Part shown: positions 10,775-19,211 of the stretch, in pieces | How positions within the stretch are numbered: the first letter of the stretch is position 1 | Layout of the letters: each line of letters begins with the position of its first letter | Assembly: GCA_024684395.1 (NCBI GenBank) | Contig: JAIKWY010000073.1 | Location: forward strand, 1 to 64,000 | Length of the DNA stretch: 64,000 bases | From: Oscillospiraceae bacterium | GTDB lineage: Bacteria; Bacillota; Clostridia; Oscillospirales; Ruminococcaceae | Direction of reading: 5' to 3' | Made by a program: the position numbers and the translations under genes | Notes under the pieces: generated by a model | What the model was told of the DNA's origin: nothing | Database searches by the model: none | Seen by the model: the letters and a program-made list of their open reading frames with translations, nothing else

Positions 10775-10803
10775 TTGACATTCTGCGCCGGATATAGTAA
10801 AAT
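10775..10803 (+). promoter_or_regulatory. Promoter of the dockerin/GT2/esterase operon
   Basis: TTGACA (10775-10780), 17 nt, TAAAAT (10798-10803), 65 nt upstream of the first start codon. Confidence 0.82.
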
Positions 10804-10868
10804 AGAAACAGCCCCGAAACTGCGAGGCTATGGAAGATGTGAAACATGTTGCCCAAAAGGAGGAACCT

Positions 10869-11954
10869 ATGAAACATAGATGGATCGCTCTGGCTGCCGC
10901 AGCCATGACAGCGTCAGCAGCGCTGCCCGCACTGCCTGTACAGGCAGCTGACCCGGTTCAGGTCGTGGTCTTCGGTGACAATGTCGCCTATGCCGCAGGC
11001 ACGGCAATGCAGGCATATGCCGAGAACGCCGGGATCACAAATGCGGAATATACATTTTTAACAACAGAGAATGCCCATACCGATGACATCCTCACCCAGC
11101 TCGACGATGCCGCTACCCAGACGGCGCTCAAGGATGCGGATTATGTCATTTTTGCAGTGGGTCTGTATGACATCATCGACCCGTATATCGACCAGGCGAC
11201 AGAATACCGGATCCAGTTCGGCTTTGCCCATTTTTCCGATATTTTCAGTGCCCGCATGTCCGACTTCGGCATCAAGAGCGATGACGAGCTGACGGATTAC
11301 TGCAACAAGCTCGGACGCTGCGCCCGGACGAACAGAAAGACGGCACAGGCAAATCTCCCGCAGATCGGCGAGAAGCTCAGCTCCGTCACCAAGGCAAAGG
11401 TCATCGCCGTCAACTGCTATAACCCGATGGATACCATCGAGATCTACAACTCACTCAGTGCCAAGCGCCAGATGGCATATGACTCCGCCTGCAACCCGGT
11501 CAAAGCCCAGATGAAGGATTACCTCAATCCGGAATATGCCAAGTTCACCGATGCCTATGGCATCACGGTCGTGGATGCCTACAGTGCATTTGAGACAAAA
11601 GCATATCTCTATTCCCATCCGGAGGAGCTCCAGCCGGAGCCGACGCTGTACGGTTCCCGCCTGCTGGCAAAGAAGATCAGCGAGGTGATGGGACAGGATC
11701 TCGGCGATATGCCCGATCCGATGCTCGGCGATGTGAACGGCGACAAGGAGATCACAGCCTCCGATGCGGCGCAGGTGCTCATCCATGCCGCTGACATCGG
11801 AGCAGGCGGCAAGGGCGCCATCACCAAGCTCCAGGCAATGTACGGCAACGTGAGCCGTGACTTCACCGTGAATGCGACCGATGCGGCACGGATCCTGATC
11901 TATGCAGCGATCCAGGGCGCCGGCGGCGATGCGGATTTCGGGAGGATCGGATGA
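10869..11954 (+). CDS. Secreted SGNH-like dockerin protein with degenerate active site
   Basis: The 361-residue protein has a signal peptide (KHRWIALAAAAMTASAALPA...VQA), an SGNH-hydrolase-like domain and a C-terminal dockerin (LGDVNGDKEITASDAAQVL...FTVNATDAARILIYAA). The SGNH blocks are recognisable but altered: block I reads FGDNVAYA where GDS is expected, the GxND block reads VGLYDI, and the D..H block reads PEPTLYG, so Ser and His are both missing. It was probably recruited as a non-catalytic module docked onto a scaffoldin. The start follows AAAGGAGG. Its stop overlaps the ATG of the next gene by 4 nt (ATGA). Fold assignment is by motif layout only. Confidence 0.72.
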   Translation: MKHRWIALAAAAMTASAALPALPVQAADPVQVVVFGDNVAYAAGTAMQAYAENAGITNAEYTFLTTENAHTDDILTQLDDAATQTALKDADYVIFAVGLYDIIDPYIDQATEYRIQFGFAHFSDIFSARMSDFGIKSDDELTDYCNKLGRCARTNRKTAQANLPQIGEKLSSVTKAKVIAVNCYNPMDTIEIYNSLSAKRQMAYDSACNPVKAQMKDYLNPEYAKFTDAYGITVVDAYSAFETKAYLYSHPEELQPEPTLYGSRLLAKKISEVMGQDLGDMPDPMLGDVNGDKEITASDAAQVLIHAADIGAGGKGAITKLQAMYGNVSRDFTVNATDAARILIYAAIQGAGGDADFGRIG

Positions 11955-12913
11955 TGGAGGAAAGAAAAACACCGATCCTGTATCTCGTCATTCCCTGCTA
12001 TAACGAAGAAGAAGCGCTGCCCGTCACGGCAGCCAAGCTCCATGAAAAGCTCATCACCATGATCGGTGAGGGACTGATCCGCCCGGAGAGCCGCATGGTA
12101 TTCGTCAACGACGGCTCCAAGGACAACACCTGGGAGGTCATCACCGAGCTGCACCAGACGGATCCGCTCGTACAGGGCATCCGCCTGTCTCGCAACCGGG
12201 GGCACCAGAATGCGCTCCTCGCCGGGATGATGACCGTGCGGGAGTCCTGCGACTGCATCATCTCCCTCGATGCCGATCTACAGGATGACATTGATGCGAT
12301 GGACGAGATGATCGAACGCTACATGGACGGCTGCGAGATCGTCTACGGCGTCCGCAGCGACCGTGAATCCGATACCGCCTTCAAGCGTGACACCGCACAG
12401 GGCTATTACAAGCTGATGGCACGCCTCGGCGCCGATCTGGTCTACAACCATGCCGACTACCGGCTCATGAGCGCACTGGCGCTCGATGCGCTCTCGGAAT
12501 ACAGCGAGGTCAACCTGTTCCTGCGTGGCATCGTGCCCATGCTCGGCTACAAGACCGATAAGGTCTACTATGCCCGTGCGCCCCGTATGCAGGGCGAATC
12601 CAAATACCCGCTCAGCAAGATGCTCAGCTTTGCCTTCGAGGGTCTGACGTCCCTGTCGATCAAGCCCATCCGCATGATCACCTTCCTCGGCATCGGCATC
12701 TTCTTCGCCAGCATCATCATGCTGATCTATATCGTTGTACGCTTTGCAATGGGCATGACCGTCGCAGGATGGCCGTTCCTGGCTGTTTCGGTATGGTGCA
12801 TCGGCGGTCTGCTGCTGCTGTCCGTCGGCATCGTCGGCGAATACATCGGCAGGATCTATCTTGAGACAAAACGCCGCCCCCGCTACCGTGTGGAGACCTA
12901 TCTGGAGCGGTAA
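11951..12913 (+). CDS. GT2 glycosyltransferase, polyprenyl-phosphate glycosyltransferase type (GtrB/DPM1-like)
   Basis: The 320 residues begin with the GT-A fold of family 2: LVIPCYNEEEALP, VNDGSKDNT, LSRNRGHQNALLAG and the DxD-like DADLQDD. They end with two membrane helices (FLGIGIFFASIIMLIYIVV and LAVSVWCIGGLLLLSVGIVG) and IGRIYLETKRRPRY, as in GtrB-type enzymes. These move a sugar from a nucleotide donor to undecaprenyl phosphate at the inner membrane face for later wall or surface decoration. The gene is translationally coupled to the SGNH-dockerin gene before it; the link to docked proteins is unexplained. Confidence 0.9.
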   Translation: MMEERKTPILYLVIPCYNEEEALPVTAAKLHEKLITMIGEGLIRPESRMVFVNDGSKDNTWEVITELHQTDPLVQGIRLSRNRGHQNALLAGMMTVRESCDCIISLDADLQDDIDAMDEMIERYMDGCEIVYGVRSDRESDTAFKRDTAQGYYKLMARLGADLVYNHADYRLMSALALDALSEYSEVNLFLRGIVPMLGYKTDKVYYARAPRMQGESKYPLSKMLSFAFEGLTSLSIKPIRMITFLGIGIFFASIIMLIYIVVRFAMGMTVAGWPFLAVSVWCIGGLLLLSVGIVGEYIGRIYLETKRRPRYRVETYLER

Positions 12914-12936
12914 AGCAGCGTTTGAGAGGAGTTATC

Positions 12937-13980
12937 ATGAAAAAGCCACATACCCGGCTGCTCCCGCTGCTGCTTGCGGCGGCAGTGACCGGTCTGCTCC
13001 CGTCCGTGCCGGCACATGCTGCCACGCAGAACATCGAGGTCTGCGGCGACGGCACCGCCATGCTTGGTTCGCTGACGGCGATCGAACACAGCGCCTTTCA
13101 GGTACACTTGCGGCTGAATGCCCAGCACTACAGCGCCTATGGCAATGCCCGGGCAGATTCCGGCTATGTGCTGGAGTTCTTACAGCGTGAAGAGGAACAG
13201 GCACGGCTCGCCGATGCGGATCATATCTGCATCTCCGCCGGACAGATGGACTTCATCGCCCCTCTGCGTGAGCAGGCGGATGTCTATTTGCAGGAGACAG
13301 GCGGCACGCAGTTCATCGACCTCTTTACCGATGCCCCCGAGGAGCAGCTTGCGGTCTATGCCGACGAGCTGGCAAAGTGCGTCACCCAGAACCAGGATGC
13401 CCTCACGGAGCACTACAAGGCGATCGCCCAGGAGCTCGACCGGTATGATAATGCCAAAGTCATGCTCATGACCGTCTACAACCCCCTGCGCTGCTGCAAA
13501 ACAGAGCTTTCCCCGGAACGGCAGGCTTGCTATGACACAGTCAGTGCCGCCGTGGATGCCATGCTGACAGAGACCGTGAACCCGCTCATCTGCGAGCTCG
13601 GCGAGACCTACGGCTATACCGTGGTCGATGCCTGTGCCGTGCTGAACACCGCCGGCTATGCGACCCCGGAGACACTCGACCCCTATCCGACCTCTGCCGG
13701 CTATGAGGCGCTCGGCAAGGCATTCCTGAAGGCGATGGATACGCCCGTCCCCGAGGGCTATACCCCCGGCGATGTGGACAAGGACGGCACCGTCAACGCC
13801 TCCGATGCGGCAAAGGTGCTCATCCATGCTGCGGCGACCGGTGCCGCAAGCGAGAACGGGCTCCTGACGATCACCGGCGAGCTGCTTTCGGCAGATTATG
13901 ACCACAGCGGCGTCATCAACGCCTCCGATGCGGCACGGATCCTCATTTACAGCGCCGAGCAGGGCGCTGCGTCAGAATGA
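12937..13980 (+). CDS. Second secreted SGNH-like dockerin protein with degenerate active site
   Basis: This 347-residue paralogue of the gene at 10869 has a signal peptide (KPHTRLLPLLLAAAVTGLLP...AHA), the same degenerate SGNH-like domain and a dockerin (PGDVDKDGTVNASDAAKVL...GVINASDAARILIYSA). Block I is CGDGTAML (Ser replaced), the GxND block is AGQMDFIA, and the end block DPYPTSAGY has Tyr where the catalytic His should be. The ATG preceded by GAGAGGAG was taken as start, 23 nt after the GT2 stop. Gene order suggests one transcript with the GT2 and acetylesterase genes. Confidence 0.72.
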   Translation: MKKPHTRLLPLLLAAAVTGLLPSVPAHAATQNIEVCGDGTAMLGSLTAIEHSAFQVHLRLNAQHYSAYGNARADSGYVLEFLQREEEQARLADADHICISAGQMDFIAPLREQADVYLQETGGTQFIDLFTDAPEEQLAVYADELAKCVTQNQDALTEHYKAIAQELDRYDNAKVMLMTVYNPLRCCKTELSPERQACYDTVSAAVDAMLTETVNPLICELGETYGYTVVDACAVLNTAGYATPETLDPYPTSAGYEALGKAFLKAMDTPVPEGYTPGDVDKDGTVNASDAAKVLIHAAATGAASENGLLTITGELLSADYDHSGVINASDAARILIYSAEQGAASE

Positions 13981-14002
13981 ACACGGAAAGGTCCTGATAG
14001 CA

Positions 14003-15496
14003 ATGCTACGATTTGCCCCTATCTTCAAAGATCATCTTGTCCTCCAGCGTGAAAAGCCCCTGCATATCTGGGGCACTGCGCCGGAGGGCTCACTTGTCAC
14101 TGTCGCCATCGGCAGTGTGTCGGCTGCGGCGGAGACCGTCGGCGGCAAATGGGAAGCAGTGCTCCCGCCCCTCCCGGCAGGCGGCCCCTATACCCTCACT
14201 GCCACGGACGGGGAAATGGAGCTGACCCTCTCGGATGTCATGCTCGGCGAGGTATGGCTCTGCGGCGGGCAGTCCAATATGGAGCTCGTGCTGCGGGATG
14301 CCGCACACCCCGGCGAGCTGCTCGCAGGCTGCGAGAAGTCCGATGTGCGGCTCTATCATGTCGGAAAGCGGGCGTTTTTCGATGAGCAGTTCTATGCCGA
14401 GGAGGAGGCTTCCACCTGGCAGCTCCCCATGCAGAACTGCTGCCAGTTCTGGACAGCGATCGGCTATCTCTTTGCCCAAGAGCTGTCAAAGAAGCTCGGT
14501 GTGACAGTCGGACTGGTGGAATGCTGCTGCGGCGGCACCTCCGCCACGGCATGGATGAGCGAGGAAAACCTGCAAAGCACTGTTGCCGGCCAGAAGTACC
14601 TTGCCGACTATGAAAACGGCATGGCGGGTCTGACCGATGAGGAGGCAAATGCCGCCTACCGGGAGTATTGCGAGTACCAGAATGCATGGCAGGAGCGCAT
14701 GAATGCCTACTGTCTGGAAAACCCCCGGGCAAGCTGGGAGCAGGCATGTGCCGCCTGCGGAGAGAACCGCTGGCCGGGCCCCCCTGCGCCGATGAACCCG
14801 CTCCGCCCGTACGGGCTCTATGATACGATGCTCTCCCGCATCACGCCGTTCACGCTGCGTGGCGTGCTGTATTACCAGGGCGAATCCGATGACCAGCGCC
14901 CCGATGACTACGAGACCTTGCTGACCTCCATGATCCGGGAGTGGCGGCATGATTTCCGGGATCCGGCACTGCCTTTCCTGCTCGTGCAGCTCCCGATGTA
15001 TGCGGAGAACGGCACGGCAGAATTTGTCAACTGGGCAAAGATCCGCCTTGTGCAGGAGCGTGTCGCCAGAGCCGACCGGAATGCAGGGCTCGCCGTCATC
15101 CTCGACTGCGGGGAATTCGGAGACATCCATCCGAAGGAAAAGCGCCCGCCCGCCCACCGGCTTTATCTACAGGCACTCCGCACTGTATACGGCTTGCAGG
15201 AGGAGCACACCACCTCGCCGCTGCTGCGCTGTGCCATCCCGGAAAACGACGGTATCCGGCTGTTCTTTGATACGTCCGGTACGCTCGAACTGCGCAGCAA
15301 GGACGGCTTCGAGGTCTGCGGTGCAGACGGAGAATGGCATACCGCAGCGCCCTCCGTCAACGAGGACACTATGCTTCTGACCGCCCCGGAGGTACCGCAT
15401 CCCGTCCATGCCCGCTATGCATGGTACAACTACGGCGCCGTTTCGCTCTACGCCCAGAACGGACTCCCGGCAGCGCCGTTCAATACCCAATACTAA
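14003..15496 (+). CDS. SASA-family carbohydrate (sialate-type) O-acetylesterase
   Basis: The 497-residue enzyme starts with a jelly-roll-like segment (FAPIFKDHLVLQREKPLHIWG) and has the SGNH blocks of the sialate O-acetylesterase family: block I GEVWLCGGQSNME with the nucleophile Ser, and YYQGESD. The family removes acetyl groups from sialic acids or from plant polysaccharides such as xylan and pectin. No signal peptide is visible, so it may act on imported oligosaccharides. Unlike its two operon neighbours it keeps intact catalytic blocks. It is the last gene of the operon, 22 nt after the dockerin gene, before a strong terminator. Confidence 0.87.
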   Translation: MLRFAPIFKDHLVLQREKPLHIWGTAPEGSLVTVAIGSVSAAAETVGGKWEAVLPPLPAGGPYTLTATDGEMELTLSDVMLGEVWLCGGQSNMELVLRDAAHPGELLAGCEKSDVRLYHVGKRAFFDEQFYAEEEASTWQLPMQNCCQFWTAIGYLFAQELSKKLGVTVGLVECCCGGTSATAWMSEENLQSTVAGQKYLADYENGMAGLTDEEANAAYREYCEYQNAWQERMNAYCLENPRASWEQACAACGENRWPGPPAPMNPLRPYGLYDTMLSRITPFTLRGVLYYQGESDDQRPDDYETLLTSMIREWRHDFRDPALPFLLVQLPMYAENGTAEFVNWAKIRLVQERVARADRNAGLAVILDCGEFGDIHPKEKRPPAHRLYLQALRTVYGLQEEHTTSPLLRCAIPENDGIRLFFDTSGTLELRSKDGFEVCGADGEWHTAAPSVNEDTMLLTAPEVPHPVHARYAWYNYGAVSLYAQNGLPAAPFNTQY

Positions 15497-15502
15497 AAAG
15501 CT

Positions 15503-15540
15503 CAGCCCTTCCGCACATCCTGCGAAAGGGCTGTTTTGTT
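15503..15540. terminator. Bidirectional terminator between convergent genes
   Basis: CAGCCCTTCCGCA and TGCGAAAGGGCTG pair around CATCC, followed by TTTTGTTT on the plus strand. Confidence 0.85.
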
Positions 15541-16556
15541 TACTTTCCCCGCCTTTTCCTCTGTTCCTCCATGAAAATATCATCCCATGTGCGGATATAC
15601 TTCGGCAGATAGTGGAGATCGCTGTCATACCGCTCCCGCAGCACGGGCGCTCCTTCCTTGCCGACAAATACAAAGCCGGCATAGTCGAAGATGGACAGCA
15701 TCATCCGGTAGGCAAGCTCGCACCGCCCGTAGTCATCCGTCTGTTCCATCGCAGGCAGGAGCTTTTCGGCGCAGTACTTCTCGATCTCCGCACCACGCCC
15801 CGCCGTGTTGATCATGCCGTCATAGTTCCGGAACAGCCGCCCGACGCCCATGATGAACGCATACACCGCCCCATTGGTGTCATCGGCGTTCTTGTACTCC
15901 ACCTCATAGAGCTGCTTCAGCGTGCAGTTGGTGAGAAATTCGCTCTTTTTGAGGATGGATGTCTCATAGAGATAGGTCTCGCAGATGCTGCTCTCAAACC
16001 CGAACGGCGAGAACCGGATCTTGATGCCGGGATTCAGTACATCGAGCCATGCAAAATCCTCCGGCAGCGCCAGATCCTCCGCAAATACCGCCAGGAGAAA
16101 TTCCTCATAGTCCGTGAACCCCAGCTGATAGAGCCGATCGAGCCGTGCCTTCTCGTCCGGCGTCAGCTCCCGGAACTTCATCTTGTAGCCCATCGCCGCA
16201 AACAGCTCCCCGGCGACACCGTAGTCATCCGAGACCTCGATCTCCTTGCAGAGCGTCCGCACGGAGCTCAGCATGGCGATCAGCGTCTGAAATTCGCCCT
16301 TGCTGTTCTCATCCGGCGTATCCTCGACCTCAAAAGCGACCTTGCAGCTCCCGCCGCCCTCTGTGCCGTCAAATCCGAGCACGAAGGTCTCGCTCTTGCC
16401 GTCCCCGAAGTCGATGCACATCCGGTCATCCTCGATCTCATACGTCCAGTTCTTGGTCACGCCCCGCTTCTTGACGGACTTTGCCATCTTGGTGAAGACA
16501 TCCTGCGGGGTCTTCTTCTTTTTCAATGCTAAATGATAGAAAATGGTGTCAGACAT
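15540..16556 (-). CDS. Conserved-looking cytosolic protein of unknown function
   Basis: The 338-residue soluble protein has no signal peptide or membrane segment. It is mixed alpha/beta and acidic, with a Lys-rich N terminus (HLALKKKKTPQDVFTKM), an internal WTYEIEDDRMCIDFGDG strand pair and a helical second half (AIMLSIFDYAGF-type helices). I do not recognise a family. It is separated by 17 nt from the upstream pyrophosphatase gene, so the two are probably cotranscribed. A good ribosome binding site (GAGGGGAC) precedes the start. Confidence 0.7.
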   Translation of the reverse strand: MSDTIFYHLALKKKKTPQDVFTKMAKSVKKRGVTKNWTYEIEDDRMCIDFGDGKSETFVLGFDGTEGGGSCKVAFEVEDTPDENSKGEFQTLIAMLSSVRTLCKEIEVSDDYGVAGELFAAMGYKMKFRELTPDEKARLDRLYQLGFTDYEEFLLAVFAEDLALPEDFAWLDVLNPGIKIRFSPFGFESSICETYLYETSILKKSEFLTNCTLKQLYEVEYKNADDTNGAVYAFIMGVGRLFRNYDGMINTAGRGAEIEKYCAEKLLPAMEQTDDYGRCELAYRMMLSIFDYAGFVFVGKEGAPVLRERYDSDLHYLPKYIRTWDDIFMEEQRKRRGK

Positions 16557-16573
16557 GGTCCCCTCCTGAGCTG

Positions 16574-17698
16574 TTATTCCTTGGGATAGGCGTTCAGTAC
16601 GTCCGTGACGGCAGGCACCGTCACCTGTTTCCGCGAGATACCGGGATCCAGCACATAGGAAGTGCCGTCAGCTGCCGCCCGATCCCCGAACGCCGTTTCG
16701 AGCACTTCGTCAGCGGCATCATCGCAGGGCACAAGGTAGGTGATGCTGACATCGTCATGCAAAATGGTGATCTGCACAAATGCCAGATCCATCCCGGTCT
16801 CTGCAAGCGATGCGGCTGCCTGCGGCTTCATGCGTGCAGCCAGATCCTTTGCAGCTTCCTCGTCATAGGCATTGACGCAGCCGATGGAAAATTTCTTGCT
16901 GCCGGCTTCATATTCCTTGTAATCGCTGTAGAAAATGTCCTTGTCCGACATGCCTTCATAGGAGATGGCGTCTCTGTACATCGCATCGTAAAAAGCATCC
17001 GTATCCTCCATACCGGCGATCTTGCTGAGCGCCGCCACTGCTTCATGGTCTGCGGCGGTCGTCGTGCTGCTTTTCAGGTGATAGGTGTCGGACAGGATCG
17101 CCCCCAGCAAAAGCATGGCAGTCTGCCGGTCGGGCTCGATCCCGTAATTGCGGTACCGGATCCAGATGATCGTGGCAGTCGCACCGAGCGGCCGTGCATC
17201 ATAGACAAGCTGGCTGCCGGTCGTGATGCTGCCGTCACCGTGGTGATCTATGATGCCGATGATGTTGGCATCCTGCATCCCCTCCGCCGACTGCGTGTAT
17301 TCACTGTGATCGACCAGCAGCATGTTGCACCCGGCGGCATCTTCGAGGAGCTCGGGCACCTCCGCTCCTGCGGCATCGAGGACGTATTGTGTCTCCGAGT
17401 TGATGCTTCCCAGCACGACCGGGCGGGCGTCATAGCCCAGCTCCCGGAGCAGTGCGGCATATGCCATCGAACTGCTCACCGTGTCCGTATCCGGGCTTTT
17501 GTGACCGGTCACAAGGATCGTCCCTTCGACCTGATCGAGATATTCCAGATCGCTGCGATTGAGCCGGATGTTCAGCTCTGTCTCCGCCTTGGAGGAGGAC
17601 AGCGCCGTCATCCTGCCCAGATAAAAACCGCCGCCCCCCGCCGCAACGAAAACGGCAGCGACCACAGCTGCCGCCTTCCATGTGATGTTCTGTGCCAT
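16574..17698 (-). CDS. Membrane-anchored family II (DHH) inorganic pyrophosphatase-like protein
   Basis: Residues 58-374 form a DHH/DHHA2 enzyme of the Mn-dependent family II pyrophosphatase type (PPi to 2 Pi). Visible motifs are GHKSPDTD (65-72), LLVDHSEYTQS, IGIIDHHGDG, SDTYHLKSSTTT and SRKQVTVPAV, which covers the metal site and the DHHA2 substrate lid. Unlike usual cytosolic family members of about 310 residues, it begins with a hydrophobic segment (AAAVVAAVFVAAGGGGFYLG) that looks like a signal anchor, then a polar linker. The predicted outside location of the enzyme is an inference from charge around the segment. The start follows GAGAGGAG. Confidence 0.85.
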   Translation of the reverse strand: MAQNITWKAAAVVAAVFVAAGGGGFYLGRMTALSSSKAETELNIRLNRSDLEYLDQVEGTILVTGHKSPDTDTVSSSMAYAALLRELGYDARPVVLGSINSETQYVLDAAGAEVPELLEDAAGCNMLLVDHSEYTQSAEGMQDANIIGIIDHHGDGSITTGSQLVYDARPLGATATIIWIRYRNYGIEPDRQTAMLLLGAILSDTYHLKSSTTTAADHEAVAALSKIAGMEDTDAFYDAMYRDAISYEGMSDKDIFYSDYKEYEAGSKKFSIGCVNAYDEEAAKDLAARMKPQAAASLAETGMDLAFVQITILHDDVSITYLVPCDDAADEVLETAFGDRAAADGTSYVLDPGISRKQVTVPAVTDVLNAYPKE

Positions 17699-17756
17699 GA
17701 ATGCTCCTCTCGTATGTCAGAAAATAATACTGCTCCTCAAAACTAAAATAGATAAA

Positions 17757-17820
17757 GCAGGGAAAGGGGGCGCAGCCCTCCTTAAAAATCGTTCCTCCCC
17801 CTTTGGCGGAGAGGGCAAGC
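17757..17820 (+). repeat. GC-rich intergenic repeat, family B (partial copy)
   Basis: Contains the AGGGGGCGCAGCCCTCCTT hairpin and CCTCCCCCTTTGGCGGAGAGGGC, the first two modules of the family, without the GCCGCCGAACGGCGGC module. It fills the gap between the PPTase and pyrophosphatase genes. Confidence 0.65.
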
Positions 17821-17869
17821 ATGACTTGTCTGCGGGAAAAAAAGGCGTTGTTTAAGCCGGAAACACGTA

Positions 17870-18433
17870 TCATATTGCAGCATGTCCGGCATCGCAGAGA
17901 CAGCACACACTGACGGCATGATCCTCCACCGTCATGTGGAAAAACGCCGCATCCGTCCGGTTCGACTGCACCGTATCGCCGAGCGTGAAGCTGATCTCCC
18001 GCATGGGATAGCTCACCCCGATGCCGATGGCTTTGACATAGGACTCTTTCAGCGTCCACAGCCGTGTGAACAGCATGTCCGGGTCGTCAGATGCCGCAAG
18101 CGCCGCCTGTTCCTCCGGGGAAAAGACCCGTGCGGCGACCTTCTCCCGCAGCGGTCTGCGCTGTTCTGTATCGACCCCGCATTCCTTGTCCGAAAGCAGG
18201 CAAACGGCAAGCCCTTTTGTGTGGCTGATGCTGAACCGGATCTCCGGATGCGCCGGGAACCAGGGCTTCCCCATCTCCGTGCGGGCGATCTCCGGGAGCT
18301 CCGGCAGCCCTGCATGGCGCCGGAGCACCTCCTGCAGCATGGTGTATGCGGCAAAGTGCTGCTCCCGCTCCGTCTCACCGGCAGGGCAGGCATACAGCAC
18401 GCCGAAGTCCTCCGGCAGCGCCAGCTGTCTCAC
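17870..18433 (-). CDS. 4'-phosphopantetheinyl transferase (Sfp type)
   Basis: This 187-residue enzyme moves the phosphopantetheine arm from CoA to a carrier-protein serine. Family motifs are present in order: IRFSISHTKGLAVCLLSD, the Mg-binding CGVDTEQ, and the (W)(S/T)xKE(A/S) motif as LWTLKESYVKAIG. It is somewhat short for Sfp and lacks clear N-terminal extra strands. It starts at a GTG that overlaps the TGA stop of the DtxR gene (GTGA), so translation is coupled. No polyketide, NRPS or acyl-carrier gene is nearby, so its partner is unknown. Confidence 0.9.
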   Translation of the reverse strand: MRQLALPEDFGVLYACPAGETEREQHFAAYTMLQEVLRRHAGLPELPEIARTEMGKPWFPAHPEIRFSISHTKGLAVCLLSDKECGVDTEQRRPLREKVAARVFSPEEQAALAASDDPDMLFTRLWTLKESYVKAIGIGVSYPMREISFTLGDTVQSNRTDAAFFHMTVEDHAVSVCCLCDAGHAAI

Positions 18434-18816
18434 TGTCTCGGCTCGTAGCCCCGCTCGATCATGTACGCCCGCAGCCGCAGGAAGGTCTCCTCGCTGATGA
18501 CATGCTCGATCTTGCAGGCGTCCTTCTCGGCGGTGATCGGGTTCACGCCGAGCTGCTGTGCAAAGAAATCCGTGATGAGCGTATGCCGCTCATAGACGGC
18601 GACCGCCTTGGCACGTCCCGCCTTGGTCAGCTTGACCTGACCGTCCTCCGCGACGGTGACGAGCCCCTCCTCCCGGAGGATGCGCATGGCACGGCTGACG
18701 CTCGCCTTGGTATAGCCCAGCTCGTTGGCAACGTCCACCGAGCGGACGAAGGCATTTTTCTTTGTGAGAAGATATATCGTTTCGAGGTAATCCTCGCCGG
18801 ATTCATGTAACGGCAT
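18430..18816 (-). CDS. DtxR/MntR-family metal-dependent transcriptional repressor
   Basis: The 128 residues match MntR-size members of the DtxR family: an N-terminal winged helix (ESGEDYLETIYLLTKK, then GYTKASVSRAMRILREEGLV) and a dimerisation/metal-binding domain with GRAKAVAVYERHTLITDFF and DACKIEHVISEETFLRL. The family represses metal transport genes when Mn or Fe is bound. Metal ligands of the MntR type (Asp/Glu near the N terminus, His in YERH, Glu-His in KIEHVIS) can be seen. It is the first gene of a two-gene operon with the PPTase. The start follows AAAGGAGC. Confidence 0.92.
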   Translation of the reverse strand: MPLHESGEDYLETIYLLTKKNAFVRSVDVANELGYTKASVSRAMRILREEGLVTVAEDGQVKLTKAGRAKAVAVYERHTLITDFFAQQLGVNPITAEKDACKIEHVISEETFLRLRAYMIERGYEPRQ

Positions 18817-18852
18817 AAGAATGCTCCTTTCACAGGTGATGTCTGTAGTTCT

Positions 18853-18881
18853 ATTGTAGCATATCGGGGCGGAAAAAGCAA
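18853..18881 (-). promoter_or_regulatory. Promoter of the DtxR-PPTase operon
   Basis: TTGCTT (18876-18881), 17 nt ending in TGC, TACAAT (18853-18858) on the minus strand. Confidence 0.75.
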
Positions 18882-18924
18882 GGGCTCCACAACAAAATCC
18901 ATGTTGTTAGGGCGGAGCCGATCT

Positions 18925-19115
18925 GGTTTTTTTGATCAAACTTTTTTTCTCTAAAAAAGATTGCAGGGATCCAAGGGACAGCGTCCCTTGGTCGCCCGCC
19001 GCAGCGGGCGAGATCTCCTTGCCGGAGGGCGCTCCGCAAGGGGTGAATTGAAAAAACAGTCCGGTGGACTGTTTTTTCAAGAGGGGACGCCCTGCAAGAG
19101 AGGGCGTCCCCTACC
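18925..19115 (+). repeat. Intergenic repeat, family C, followed by two long hairpins
   Basis: The first 96 nt (TTTTTTTGATCAAACTTTTT, then AAGGGACAGCGTCCCTTGG, then CGCCCGCCGCAGCGGGCG) match a second copy at 51988-52086. Behind it lie a perfect 15-bp hairpin (TTGAAAAAACAGTCC, loop GGT, 19048-19080) and a GGGGACGCCCT/AGGGCGTCCCC hairpin. No gene is seen in the 395-nt gap. Confidence 0.75.
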
Positions 19116-19171
19116 TCGCCGCCATGTATGCCTTTCCTTGCCGCCATCGGCGGCAAAAACAGCTTTTTGAC

Positions 19172-19204
19172 AAAAAACGCCGCACTCTTCATTCAGAGCA
19201 CGGC
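19172..19204 (-). terminator. Terminator of the wall-binding C39 peptidase gene
   Basis: GCCGTGCTCT and AGAGTGCGGC form a stem on the minus strand, followed by GTTTTTTG. Confidence 0.8.
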
Positions 19205-19211
19205 ATTTTCA

